Shown: in pieces, positions 41,950 to 50,779 of the stretch
Layout of the letters: every line of letters begins with the position of its first letter
Position numbering within the stretch: position 1 is the first letter of the stretch
Assembly: GCA_900542325.1 (NCBI GenBank)
Contig: UQMY01000003.1
Span: forward strand, 30,701 to 94,700
DNA: 64,000 nt
Reading direction: 5' to 3'
Source: an uncultured Collinsella sp.
GTDB taxonomy: Bacteria > Actinomycetota > Coriobacteriia > Coriobacteriales > Coriobacteriaceae
Notes under the pieces: model-generated
The model's input: the letters and a program-made list of their open reading frames with translations, nothing else
The model's database searches: none
What the model was told of the DNA's origin: nothing
Position numbers and translations under genes: made by a program

Positions 41950-41992
41950 AAAAACCACCACAAAGGTGCCTGTCCCCTTTGTGGTGGTTTTG
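41950..41992. terminator. Terminator repeat R5
   Basis: AAAACCACCACAAAGG and CCTTTGTGGTGGTTTT around TGCCTGTCC. Placed between convergent proA and the HD gene, it can stop transcription from both sides. Confidence 0.85.
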
Positions 41993-41995
41993 GAA

Positions 41996-42595
41996 TTAAG
42001 CCTGAAAGGTGTCGCGGTCGGGGGCGAAGGACTGCATGGCCGCGATGGTACGGTCGAAGAGCTCGGGGAGCTCCCAGCCCAGCATCTCGGCACCCTGCGT
42101 AATCACGTCGCGCGAGCAGCCGGCGGCAAAGCGCTTGTCCTTGAACTTTTTCTTGAGCGACTTGGTCGTAAAGTCCATGACGCTCTTACTCGGACGCATG
42201 ATGACGGCAGCACCGATCAAGCCGGTGAGCTCGTCGCAGGCAAACAGGATCTTTTCCATCTGCAGCTCGGGCTTGGGCAGCGAGGTGTTGAAGTCCGACG
42301 TGTGCGTCTGAATGGCGCGAATGAGATCGGGAGAGGCGCCCTCGCCTTCAAGGATCTCGGCCGCATAGATGGTGTGGTTCATGGGGTCGTCCTCATGCTC
42401 CTCCCAATCTAGGTCGTGCAGCAGACCGACGATGCCCCAAAACTCCTCGTTCTCGGGGTCGAACTCGCGCGCAAAGTAGCGCATGGTGCCCTCGACCGTT
42501 TCGCCGTGGGTGATGTGGAACGGGTCCTTATTGTGCTCGTTGAGCAATTCGAACGCACGGTCGCGGGTGATTCCGGCGGAAAGTGGCTCTGCCAT
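41996..42595 (-). CDS. HD-domain hydrolase
   Basis: The 199-residue protein contains the HD signature GLLHDLDWEEH (about 57-67), with upstream HITHGETVEG and downstream HTSDF, the metal-binding layout of HD phosphohydrolases acting on nucleotides or phospho-compounds. The substrate is unknown. AAGGAG is about 8 bases before the ATG. It stands between terminator repeats R5 and R6 and is monocistronic. Confidence 0.85.
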   Translation of the reverse strand: MAEPLSAGITRDRAFELLNEHNKDPFHITHGETVEGTMRYFAREFDPENEEFWGIVGLLHDLDWEEHEDDPMNHTIYAAEILEGEGASPDLIRAIQTHTSDFNTSLPKPELQMEKILFACDELTGLIGAAVIMRPSKSVMDFTTKSLKKKFKDKRFAAGCSRDVITQGAEMLGWELPELFDRTIAAMQSFAPDRDTFQA

Positions 42596-42655
42596 AAAAG
42601 ACTCCTTGTGCTCGCAGGTATCGCTAAGAATGAATACTACTAGAACGACTAGAAC

Positions 42656-42702
42656 GAAAAAACCACCACAAAGGTGCCTGTCCCCTTTGTGGTGGTTTTT
42701 GG
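42656..42702. terminator. Terminator repeat R6
   Basis: AAAAACCACCACAAAGG and CCTTTGTGGTGGTTTTT around TGCCTGTCC, just beyond the 3' end of carD on the minus strand. Confidence 0.85.
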
Positions 42703-42712
42703 CGCGGATGGG

Positions 42713-43198
42713 TTAGTTGAGGGCGGCTTGGGCTAGGCGGGCTTCGGCGGCCTCCTCGGTGACGCCCAATGCCACGGCGAACTCCTCGATGGAGCGGCGC
42801 TTGGCTTCCTTGAGTACACGCATATAGTAAGAGCTGGGCTTTTTATCGGCTTCCTCGGCCTGGCGAATGCGGTGCATCATGGTCTTTGCCACGCGGACCG
42901 TCTCGGGCGCGCCCAGCTTGAGCTGCTGCTTAAAGTGTGTCTCTTCAAGCGAGCTGTTGCGCTCGGTAAAGGTGTCGCACTCCAGCTCGTCATAGTGGCT
43001 CAGCAGATGCTCGGCATCTTGCTGAGAGATGGCGGCATGCAGACGGTCGGCCTGCGCCACGGGGTACATAAGGATTGTCTGCGCATGCCCTTGCTTGGCC
43101 TCGAGCAACAACATGGGCTGCGGCGTGTCGTCCCTAAAACCGACGACGGTGCAGACTCCCTGACCCGGATGAATGACGTGTTGACCGATTGAGAACAT
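42713..43198 (-). CDS. CarD family transcriptional regulator
   Basis: CarD-type proteins bind RNA polymerase beta through a Tudor-like N-terminal domain and stabilise open promoter complexes. The 161-residue protein starts MFSIGQHVIHPGQGVCTV, the family hallmark, and has the helical DNA-binding C-terminal half (about 70-160, with SSYYMRVLKEAKRRSIEEFA). GGAGG precedes the ATG. It diverges from argS across a 342-base gap. Confidence 0.9.
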   Translation of the reverse strand: MFSIGQHVIHPGQGVCTVVGFRDDTPQPMLLLEAKQGHAQTILMYPVAQADRLHAAISQQDAEHLLSHYDELECDTFTERNSSLEETHFKQQLKLGAPETVRVAKTMMHRIRQAEEADKKPSSYYMRVLKEAKRRSIEEFAVALGVTEEAAEARLAQAALN

Positions 43199-43540
43199 GC
43201 TACCTCCAACTTATACGAATTTACGTATGTCTAGAATAACACGCTGACGTGCGCAAATCCTCGCTTTATGCAGGAAAAGCACACAACTCTGATAGGTAAG
43301 AGTATTCGATAAAAGACACAGCTCATTCACACCTTTATGCATTTTCAACGCGTGCATAATCTGCAGGCAGACCGGCATCTTTGAGTGACTCCATACAAGC
43401 TGTAGTCAATTTTGTGCATATGCAATTTCGATTGGCTTTACCCTGCGACAGTGCCCCTCGCTTGTGATAGAGTGCTACAAACTCTGGCTTTTGCCCTACG
43501 AGTGACCAAGAGCTCGGGGGCTTTAACACAAGGAGGATCT
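43199..43540. other. Gap between carD and argS without a recognised gene
   Basis: The 342 bases hold no convincing protein frame. TGCGAC and TAGAGT (about 43446-43475, spacer near 18) are a weak promoter candidate for argS. I looked for a T-box leader (specifier hairpin and GGTGGTACCGCG-type sequence) and found none. Confidence 0.4.
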
Positions 43541-45394
43541 ATGCCCGAGAAGATTGAAGAGCTGGTACGCGCTGCGCTTGCTGCGGCCCAGGAGGCCGGC
43601 GACCTTTCCGCATTTGAACTTGACGATTGCGCTATCGAGCGACCGGCTGACACTTCTCATGGCGAGTGGACCTCTACCATGGCCCTGAAGTCCGCCAAGC
43701 TGGCCCACTGCGCCCCGCGCAAGATCGCCGAGGCCATCGTTGCCCATATGCCCGAGGATCCCGCGATCGAGAAGGTTGAGATCGCAGGCCCCGGTTTCAT
43801 CAACTTCTACCTCTCCGTTGCCGTCAAGAATGCCATCTTTGGCGAGGCTCGCGAGAAGGGCATGGACTTCGCTAAGTCCAACGTCGGTGGTGGCCTGAAG
43901 ACCCAGGTCGAGTTCGTTTCCGCCAACCCCGTCGGCCCCATGCACATTGGTCACGGCCGCTGGGCCGCTCTGGGCGACTCCCTTTGCCGCGTCATGGACC
44001 ACGCCGGTTACGACATCCAGCGTGAGTTCTACATCAATGACCACGGCTCTCAGATGAACACCTTCGGCAACTCCATCAGCACGCGCTATATGCAGCTTGC
44101 CGACATCATCGCCAAGCAGGGCGTTGATATCGACGAGGCTCATAAGCTGCTGATCGCCGACCGTGACGCCTTTGTTGCCGACGAGAACGACGAGCACCCC
44201 GAGACCCATCCGTATCAGGACAACTTTGCCGAGACCTTGGGCAAGGACTCTTACGGCGGCGACTACATCATCGACGAGGCCGCCGAGTTCTGGCGCACCG
44301 ACGGCGACAAGTGGGTCGACGCCGATCCGCAGGAGCGTATGGAGAGCTTCCGTGAGCGCGGCTACGTGAAGATGGTCGACAACATGCGCGACCTCTGCCA
44401 CGCCGTCAACTGCGACTTTGACCGTTGGTACTCCGAGCGCTCGCTGTATGTGAAGGACACCGAGGGCGAGACCGCCGGCACCTCCGCCGTCGACCGCGCT
44501 TTTGAGAAGCTCGACAAGATGGGCTACCTCTACACCAAGGACGGCGCCCTGTGGTTCCGCTCCACCGATCTGGGCGACGACAAGGACCGCGTCCTGATCA
44601 AGTCCGACGGCGAGTACACCTACTTCGCCTCCGACGTCGCCTATCACTGGGATAAGTTCCAGCGCGTCGACCACGTCATCGACATCTGGGGCGCCGACCA
44701 CCACGGTTACATCGAGCGCGTCCGCTGCGTCTGCGACGCTCTGGGTTACCCCGGCAAGTTCGAGGTTCTACTGGGCCAGCTCGTCAACCTGCTGCGTAAC
44801 GGCAAGCCCGTCCGTATGTCCAAGCGCAAGGGCACCATGGTGACCCTTCAGGAGCTCGTCGACGAGGTTGGCTCCGATGCCGCTCGCTACACGCTCATCT
44901 CCAAGAGCTCCAACCAGATGGTCGACTTCGACATCGAGGCCGTTAAGAAGCGCGACAACTCCAACCCGGTCTATTACGTGCAGTATGCTCACGCCCGCGT
45001 GTGCTCCATCCTGCGCCGTGCCGCCGACGTTACCGCCGAGCAGGCCGACGAGATGGGCATGAAGGCCGTTGCCGCCAAGGCCATCGGTGAGAACGTCGAT
45101 TACTCGCTGCTGACCGACCCGACCGAGCTCGCCCTTTCGCGCAAGCTCAACGAGCTCACCGACCTGATCGCCAGCTGTGCTCGCGATCGCGCTCCGTTCC
45201 GTCTGACCCACTTTGCCGAGGAGCTCGCCGGCGACTTCCACAGCTTCTACGCTGCCTGCCAGGTTCTGCCGAGCGAGGGCCGTCCCGTCGACCCCGAGCT
45301 TTCGCGCGCCCGTCTGGCAGCTTGCGACGCTGTCCGCGTGACGCTCGCCCTGGTGCTTACCCTCGTTGGCGTTTCCGCGCCCGAGCAGATGTAA
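43541..45394 (+). CDS. argS: Arginyl-tRNA synthetase
   Basis: ArgS charges tRNA-Arg. The 617-residue class I synthetase has an N-terminal Arg-tRNA-binding domain (1-100), SANPVGPMHIGHGRWAALGD (about 126-145, HIGH motif), VRMSKRKGTMVTL (about 425-437, KMSKS-like) and the DALR anticodon domain at the C-terminus. AGGAGG precedes ATG 43541 by 5 bases; the frame extends upstream without a better start. A strong terminator follows. Confidence 0.95.
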   Translation: MPEKIEELVRAALAAAQEAGDLSAFELDDCAIERPADTSHGEWTSTMALKSAKLAHCAPRKIAEAIVAHMPEDPAIEKVEIAGPGFINFYLSVAVKNAIFGEAREKGMDFAKSNVGGGLKTQVEFVSANPVGPMHIGHGRWAALGDSLCRVMDHAGYDIQREFYINDHGSQMNTFGNSISTRYMQLADIIAKQGVDIDEAHKLLIADRDAFVADENDEHPETHPYQDNFAETLGKDSYGGDYIIDEAAEFWRTDGDKWVDADPQERMESFRERGYVKMVDNMRDLCHAVNCDFDRWYSERSLYVKDTEGETAGTSAVDRAFEKLDKMGYLYTKDGALWFRSTDLGDDKDRVLIKSDGEYTYFASDVAYHWDKFQRVDHVIDIWGADHHGYIERVRCVCDALGYPGKFEVLLGQLVNLLRNGKPVRMSKRKGTMVTLQELVDEVGSDAARYTLISKSSNQMVDFDIEAVKKRDNSNPVYYVQYAHARVCSILRRAADVTAEQADEMGMKAVAAKAIGENVDYSLLTDPTELALSRKLNELTDLIASCARDRAPFRLTHFAEELAGDFHSFYAACQVLPSEGRPVDPELSRARLAACDAVRVTLALVLTLVGVSAPEQM

Positions 45395-45439
45395 TCTGCG
45401 GGTCATTTGACCGTGTAGGTTTGGTTTAACTGAGCCCTA

Positions 45440-45474
45440 TAAGCCCGATCTCCTACGGAGGTCGGGCTTTTTTC
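45440..45474 (+). terminator. Terminator of argS
   Basis: AAGCCCGATCTCC and GGAGGTCGGGCTT pair, followed by TTTTTT. Confidence 0.85.
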
Positions 45475-45518
45475 GCAAACGCCGACGTATTGATGAATTT
45501 GGAACTGCTGGAAATACG

Positions 45519-45668
45519 AAACTATGCCAGTTTACTACGATGAATTGAGGAATTCTAACCACGCCGGCGTTTTGCTAAAAAGTGCAAGGCATCTACCTGC
45601 GGTTTTAGTTCAACAAGTTTCGGAGTGGTCGCGGTTGAGCGATTCATCGTAGTAAACCGCCATAGTTT
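45519..45668. repeat. Palindromic element P3 (27-bp inverted repeats)
   Basis: Arms 45519-45545 and 45642-45668 are inverted copies with two mismatches, containing AGTTTACTACGATGAAT. On the minus strand the interior reads AAAACCGCAGGTAGAT, the same core as in P1, P2 and P4. There is no coding capacity. Confidence 0.7.
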
Positions 45669-45702
45669 TGGCGGAGGCAGTCAGATTTGTGGGTGGCAAA
45701 CA

Positions 45703-45749
45703 AAGAGTGTCCCTTTTGACTAGTCGTTTAAGAACGTCCCCAATGACTA
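45703..45749. repeat. Dispersed repeat (GACTAG-CGTTTAAG type)
   Basis: AAGAGTGTCCC, GACTAGTCGTTTAAG and ACGTCCCCAATGACTA match the unit at 26171-26217. It is in the argS-rho gap, where no gene other than the repeats is seen. Confidence 0.55.
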
Positions 45750-45922
45750 AGTTGCAGGTGGCGGCGGTTGTGTTACACTAACGCTGCGTAGTTGACGCAA
45801 TCATCTCGATACAGATCAATGATGTCCGTCGTTTTGAACGGAACTAGACTGTTTAGCCGCCCTGAAGGTTTATGCAGGGAGCATGTGATCACAGGGCTTG
45901 AAAAGAAAGTTGAGCAAACACT

Positions 45923-48493
45923 GTGTCTGATCAACAGCAAGAAAACGAAATAACGACGACGCAGGCCGCTCCCGCTGCACCGGTTGCGTCGGACCAGGTC
46001 GCGGCGCCCGCTCAAGCCTCGGCTCCTGAGACGCCTAAGGCTGCTTCGACGCCTATGCCTGTAGCGGCTGAGAAGGCCGTGCCTGCAACTGGTGAGGAGG
46101 CTGCTCCGGCAAAGCCCAAGCGCACGCGCCGCACGGCCAAGCCTGCCGCTGACGGCGAGGAGGTCACCAAGCCAAAGCGCCGTACCACGCGCACGACGCG
46201 CGCCAAGCTCACCGTTGCAGCTGACTCCTCGGCGCCGATTTCCGATGAGGTCGCGCAGACACGTGCGTTGGCGCAGATTAGCGAGGCTCAGGTGGTGCGC
46301 GCCCGCCGTCGTGCTGCCGAGCGCGAGGCCGCGGCTCTGACCGAGCTTGCAGCTCCGTCTGTACTCGAGACCCCTGCCGCCACCGAGGTTCCTGCCGCCG
46401 ACCAGCCGACCGAGAAGCTGGCACCGCGCACACGCCGTCGCACGGCTGCTAAGGCCGAGCAGGTTGCGGAACAGGTAGTCCCCGAGCCCACTGAGACTTC
46501 GGTCCGTTCCGCGGCAGGGGAGGGTGCATCGTCTGTTGAGCCCGCTGCGCCTGTCGAGGCCAACGAAGTTCCCGTTGTCGATCCGGCTTTGCGCCCGCAC
46601 CGTCGCGGTCGCAAGCCCAAGGCCTTTGTCGAGGCAGAGAAGGCCGCAGCAGCAGCCGCCGCCGCTCGGGATGCTGCGGCGACCGCCGAGTCTGCAACCG
46701 CTGCCGATGCACCCGTCCAGGATGCTACGACTTCCGAGGCCGCTCCCGCCGATGCCGAGCCCGCCGACGTCCGTCCCGGTCGCAGCCGTCGTACTGCTGC
46801 TAAGCGCACGTCCAAGGCCAAGGCTGCCAAGAAGGGTGCGTCCGAGGATTCTGCCGAGACGACCGCCGATGCGTCGACTGATGTCGCCAAGGCCCAGGAC
46901 GTCGAACAGCCTGCGTCCGAGAAGCCCAAGCGCGGTCGTAAGAAGTCCGTTAAGGCCAAGGCGTCCGAGCAGCAGGATGTCGAAGCGCAGGTTGATTCTG
47001 GCGCCGAGGCCAATGACGCCGCCGCGGCCAATGTTGGCACCGCCGCAACCGATGGTGCCGCCCCCGCTGAGGGCGAAGACGGCACTCGTCCCAACCGTCG
47101 CCAGCACAAGCGCAACGACGAGCGCAACGAGCGTAAGGACGACCGCAACAACGACCGTCGCAACCGCCAGCGCGATCGCAAACAGCGCAACAAGGAGCGT
47201 AATGCCGCTCCCACCGAGCCCACGCTTTCGCGCGAGGAACTCGCGGCCATGAAGGTCGCTGAGCTGCGCGAGAAGGCTAAGGAGTTCGAGATCGAGACGA
47301 CCGGCAAGAAGAAGGCCGAGCTCGTCGAGGAAATCTACGTCACCGCTGCGAAGGCCGAGGGCTTCCGCGACATCAAGGGCATTCTGCAGATTCGCCCGGA
47401 CAGCTCCGGCATCATCCACGCCCATGGCTACATGAAGTCCAACGACGACGCCTTCGTGCCCGCCTACCTCATCCGCTCCGCGCGCCTGCGCACGGGCGAC
47501 GTCATCGAGGGCTCGCTGCGTCCTTCGCGCGGCGGCGACAAGCGCGCCGGCCTCGCCAAAATCACGACCGTCAACGGTCTGGACCCCGAGCAGATTCGCA
47601 ACCGTCCCAAGTTCGGCGACCTCACCCCGGTCTATCCCAACGAGCCGCTGCGCATGGAGCACGGCAAGGACTCTATTACCGGCCGCGCCATCGACATCGT
47701 GTCACCGATCGGCAAGGGCCAGCGCGGCCTGATCGTGTCCCCGCCCAAGGCCGGCAAGACCACGATCCTCAAGAAGATCTGCCAGTCTATCTCGATTAAC
47801 AACCCCGAGGTGCACCTCATCTGCCTGCTCGTTGACGAGCGCCCCGAAGAGGTCACCGATATGCAGCGTTCCATCAAGGGCGAGGTTGTGGCGTCGACCT
47901 TCGATATGCCTGCCGACAACCACACCCGCGTGGCAGAGCTCGTCATCGAGCGCGCCAAGCGCATCGTAGAGCTGGGTGGCGACGTCGTGGTGGTGCTCGA
48001 CTCCATCACGCGCCTCGCCCGCGCCTACAACTTGGCGGCGCCCGCCTCGGGCCGCATCCTTTCGGGCGGCGTCGATTCGGCGGCCCTATATCCGCCCAAG
48101 CGCTTCCTGGGTGCAGCCCGCAATATCGAGAACGGTGGCTCGCTTACCATCCTGGCCTCTGCCCTCATCGACACCGGTTCCAAGATGGACGAAGTCATCT
48201 TTGAGGAGTTCAAGGGCACCGGCAACATGGAGCTTAAGCTCGACCGCGACCTGGCCGACCGCCGTATCTTCCCGGCTATCGACCCCGTTGCCTCCGGTAC
48301 GCGTAACGAGGACCTGTTGGTCGACGAGCAGATGCGTCCGTTTGTCTTTGGTCTGCGTCGCATTCTTGCCGGCATGAACAACACCGAGCGCGCGGCCGCA
48401 TCGTTTATCAAGGGTCTTAAGGGCACCAACACCAACCAGGAGTTCCTGGTGCGTTCGGCCAAAAAACACAGCGACTACGAGCAGACGTTCTAG
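45923..48493 (+). CDS. rho: Transcription termination factor Rho with a long disordered N-terminal extension
   Basis: Rho is the hexameric RNA helicase that ends transcription. The 856-residue protein is about twice the size of E. coli Rho. Residues 1-430 form a low-complexity Ala/Pro/Lys/Arg region ending in a very basic Asn/Asp/Arg strip (NDERNERKDDRNNDRRNR). Then come the Rho_N helix domain (about 434-475), the RNA-binding fold (about 485-560) and the ATPase with Walker A PPKAGKTTILKK (about 609-620) and the DSITRLARAYN segment. Actinobacterial Rho proteins often carry such insertions, which aid RNA binding. The start GTG 45923 has only a weak ribosome site. Confidence 0.93.
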   Translation: MSDQQQENEITTTQAAPAAPVASDQVAAPAQASAPETPKAASTPMPVAAEKAVPATGEEAAPAKPKRTRRTAKPAADGEEVTKPKRRTTRTTRAKLTVAADSSAPISDEVAQTRALAQISEAQVVRARRRAAEREAAALTELAAPSVLETPAATEVPAADQPTEKLAPRTRRRTAAKAEQVAEQVVPEPTETSVRSAAGEGASSVEPAAPVEANEVPVVDPALRPHRRGRKPKAFVEAEKAAAAAAAARDAAATAESATAADAPVQDATTSEAAPADAEPADVRPGRSRRTAAKRTSKAKAAKKGASEDSAETTADASTDVAKAQDVEQPASEKPKRGRKKSVKAKASEQQDVEAQVDSGAEANDAAAANVGTAATDGAAPAEGEDGTRPNRRQHKRNDERNERKDDRNNDRRNRQRDRKQRNKERNAAPTEPTLSREELAAMKVAELREKAKEFEIETTGKKKAELVEEIYVTAAKAEGFRDIKGILQIRPDSSGIIHAHGYMKSNDDAFVPAYLIRSARLRTGDVIEGSLRPSRGGDKRAGLAKITTVNGLDPEQIRNRPKFGDLTPVYPNEPLRMEHGKDSITGRAIDIVSPIGKGQRGLIVSPPKAGKTTILKKICQSISINNPEVHLICLLVDERPEEVTDMQRSIKGEVVASTFDMPADNHTRVAELVIERAKRIVELGGDVVVVLDSITRLARAYNLAAPASGRILSGGVDSAALYPPKRFLGAARNIENGGSLTILASALIDTGSKMDEVIFEEFKGTGNMELKLDRDLADRRIFPAIDPVASGTRNEDLLVDEQMRPFVFGLRRILAGMNNTERAAASFIKGLKGTNTNQEFLVRSAKKHSDYEQTF

Positions 48494-48529
48494 GTTGTCA
48501 TCCACACGCAGCGATAGTCATCAATGCGA

Positions 48530-48565
48530 TAAAGGGTCGGGGCTTTGAGCCTCGGCCCTTTTCTA
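48530..48565 (+). terminator. Terminator of rho
   Basis: AAGGGTCGGGGC and GCCTCGGCCCTT pair with two wobble pairs, followed by TTCT. The remainder of 48494-48806 shows no gene. Confidence 0.7.
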
Positions 48566-48806
48566 TAGCGCCGCTCCGCGCTTATTTTTGACCGTAAGAC
48601 CGACGAGCAGCAGGTTTCCCGTTTCAATCCGACATCGTCGCTTGCAATCGGCAGGGCGGTTTCGCATAATAGCTTTTAAGCTTCGCGACGGAAAACGCAG
48701 ATGAAACGAACCATATACCGTTGCTTTGGGGCATAGCCCCGCTTCATCTTCTCTCGCGCAGCCAACTGAATGATGCGATTTGGGTGCTGGAAGATGGGGA
48801 GAGCTC

Positions 48807-50207
48807 ATGGCTTCTTCTGATGCAACACAACGAGCAGTCCTTGCCGGACTTTCCTGCGGGATCGGCCTTGCCGCCCCCGTGGTGATGTATGCCGCGACGC
48901 TGCCGTTCTCGTCGGTCAACGAGACGGTTGTCGCGGGCGCTGTTCCCTTTGCCGTCGGTGCGGTGGCGGGCGTGGGCATCTATGCCGCCTCGCTGGGTAT
49001 CTCCGAGTACCGTGCGCAGCGTGAAGAGCGTCTGTTCCAGCCCGATGCCATGGGCGGTGCCGCCAATCTCAATCAGCATCAAAGCGAGTTCAAGACCGCC
49101 TCGATTCCAGCTCAGCAGCAGGATGCGACTCCATATGCTGCCGCTTCTGCTTCTCAGGCTCAGTCGGAGCAGTCTACCTCGGCATTCCTTTCCGGCCTGA
49201 CTGGTGCGTTCCAGCGCCGTCATGCCGATGATGGTGTCCCTACCATCGCTCGAGCCGCAGATGCTATGGACGAGGCCGAGGCTTGGTCCATGATCGACAG
49301 CATGCTCGACGACGATTCGCCGGTGAGCTGCGACCCTGCACGCTCGCGCGACGTCTATCAAGTCGCCATCGACGAGCTCACCAACGGCGGGCAGACCGGC
49401 TCCTTCAATCGCGATGATATCGCCGCCGCGGCACGCGCCGTGTCGGGCTCCCAGGCCGCCCCTGCGGGCAGCACGGCGGCTTTCGTGGCACTCGTTGCCA
49501 ATGCGGCGGTCAATAACGCCTACAGCGCTACCTCGGCGGACGCGAACGCTTCTGCCGATAATTCGTACGTTGATGAAGCCATGACCGCGGACGAGGAGGC
49601 TGTTGCCGCCCGCCGTGCCGCCGAAAGCTCGCTTTGGGGCGCTCCTGCCCAGCAGCAGGCGGCTGAGGCTGCGCCGTACAATGCAAACCTCGCCAGCATG
49701 CCTATCATCTCCGGTGCCGCGGGCATCGATCTCGATGACCTCGATGAGCCTGCAGCCATCACCGCATCGATTGATGCCCAAGATCGCATCGACACCGGCG
49801 ACCTTCCGGACGCCTCGCTCGAGGTTGATGTCCCCATGGCCGATTACTCGGGCCACGAGGGTATGTGGGCCGCCGCCACCGCGATTCTGGATGAGATTGA
49901 CGAGCCTGCTCCTGTTTCAGCCCCCGCTCCCGTCGCTGCCCCTCAGCCTGCTGCCCCCGCCTATGTCGGCCGTCACAGCGCTGTGTTCCCCGAGGATACT
50001 GCCCGTATCTCGCGTGAGAGCATCGAGCGGGCCGAGGCTATTGCCGCCGGCATTATGGAAAATCGTCGTCACGAGCGCGTCAATCAGATCCTCGAGGAAG
50101 AGATCGAGCGTCTTCAGTCCTCTACCGCCAAGCGTACGGGCCGTGCTTATCTGAGCGTTATCGAGGGCGGTACCGCCAGCTTCGCGCCGCTCCGTGCGGA
50201 GGCATAA
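48807..50207 (+). CDS. Membrane-anchored protein with a long low-complexity cytosolic part, unknown
   Basis: The 466-residue protein has two hydrophobic segments near the N-terminus (about 10-30 and 42-66). A long Ala/Glu/Asp-rich, mostly disordered region follows, and then a short helical end containing ARISRESIERAEAIAAGIMENRRHE-like residues at about 400-425. I recognise no domain. GGGGAGAG is about 3-8 bases before ATG 48807. The vanZ-like gene starts 7 bases after its stop, so both are probably in one operon. Confidence 0.65.
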   Translation: MASSDATQRAVLAGLSCGIGLAAPVVMYAATLPFSSVNETVVAGAVPFAVGAVAGVGIYAASLGISEYRAQREERLFQPDAMGGAANLNQHQSEFKTASIPAQQQDATPYAAASASQAQSEQSTSAFLSGLTGAFQRRHADDGVPTIARAADAMDEAEAWSMIDSMLDDDSPVSCDPARSRDVYQVAIDELTNGGQTGSFNRDDIAAAARAVSGSQAAPAGSTAAFVALVANAAVNNAYSATSADANASADNSYVDEAMTADEEAVAARRAAESSLWGAPAQQQAAEAAPYNANLASMPIISGAAGIDLDDLDEPAAITASIDAQDRIDTGDLPDASLEVDVPMADYSGHEGMWAAATAILDEIDEPAPVSAPAPVAAPQPAAPAYVGRHSAVFPEDTARISRESIERAEAIAAGIMENRRHERVNQILEEEIERLQSSTAKRTGRAYLSVIEGGTASFAPLRAEA

Positions 50208-50214
50208 CTTCTGC

Positions 50215-50664
50215 ATGGTTAAGATCAATCGAAAATGGGCGGTCGTAACCTGCCTGATGGCGCTCTTGATCTGGGGCAATTCGCTGGTTCCCGGCTCGGG
50301 GTCGGGCTCACTGAGCCTAACGGTCATGGAAGCTATCCGCGGTTTCCTGCACGGCGTGGGACTTCCATATGAATGGGTGACCAACTTTGTTGTTCGTAAG
50401 TGCGCGCATTTTACCGAGTATTTGGTGCTCGGCATCCTGGCAACGCACGCCTTTGATTTTGAGGGCCGACGCACCTTTGACGTGCTGCTGCCCACGGCAG
50501 TGTTCCTGCTGCTGATTCCCTCGATCGACGAGACGATTCAGCTCTTTGTGCCGGGACGCGCCGGCATGATCACTGATGTGATGATCGACTGCTGTGGAGC
50601 GGCAACGGGCGTTGTGCTCCGATATCTCTTACGGTCGCTGATGTGCGCCAAAAAGGCCGCCTAA
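50215..50664 (+). CDS. VanZ-like family membrane protein
   Basis: The 149-residue protein has four hydrophobic segments and the VanZ-family motifs RKCAHFTEYLVLG (about 61-73), IDETIQLFVPGR (about 103-114) and TDVMIDCCGAATG (about 119-131). VanZ of enterococci gives low-level teicoplanin resistance, but most family members are uncharacterised and a resistance role should not be assumed. It follows the unknown membrane protein closely; its terminator overlaps the stop codon. Confidence 0.82.
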   Translation: MVKINRKWAVVTCLMALLIWGNSLVPGSGSGSLSLTVMEAIRGFLHGVGLPYEWVTNFVVRKCAHFTEYLVLGILATHAFDFEGRRTFDVLLPTAVFLLLIPSIDETIQLFVPGRAGMITDVMIDCCGAATGVVLRYLLRSLMCAKKAA

Positions 50665-50698
50665 GGACGCATTGTTTGGTCCTAGGCGGCCTTTTTTA
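50650..50698 (+). terminator. Terminator of the vanZ-like gene
   Basis: AAAAAGGCCGCCTA and TAGGCGGCCTTTTTT pair around a 20-base loop; the left arm contains the last codons and stop of the gene. Confidence 0.8.
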
Positions 50699-50779
50699 TT
50701 GGAGGGCTTATATGAGGTGTGGCGGCGTCGTTCCATAGGTCGGATTTGCCGGGTGCGCCACGCCCTGTGGGCGCGTCTG

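Noticed and set aside
43199..43540. T-box leader before argS
   Set aside because: No specifier hairpin or T-box sequence was found; the same holds for trpS.
45773..47662. Long open frame (629 codons) on the minus strand
   Set aside because: It lies antisense to the repetitive, GC-rich rho 5' half. Its leucine/glycine-rich product is a by-product of that codon pattern, and rho is certain.
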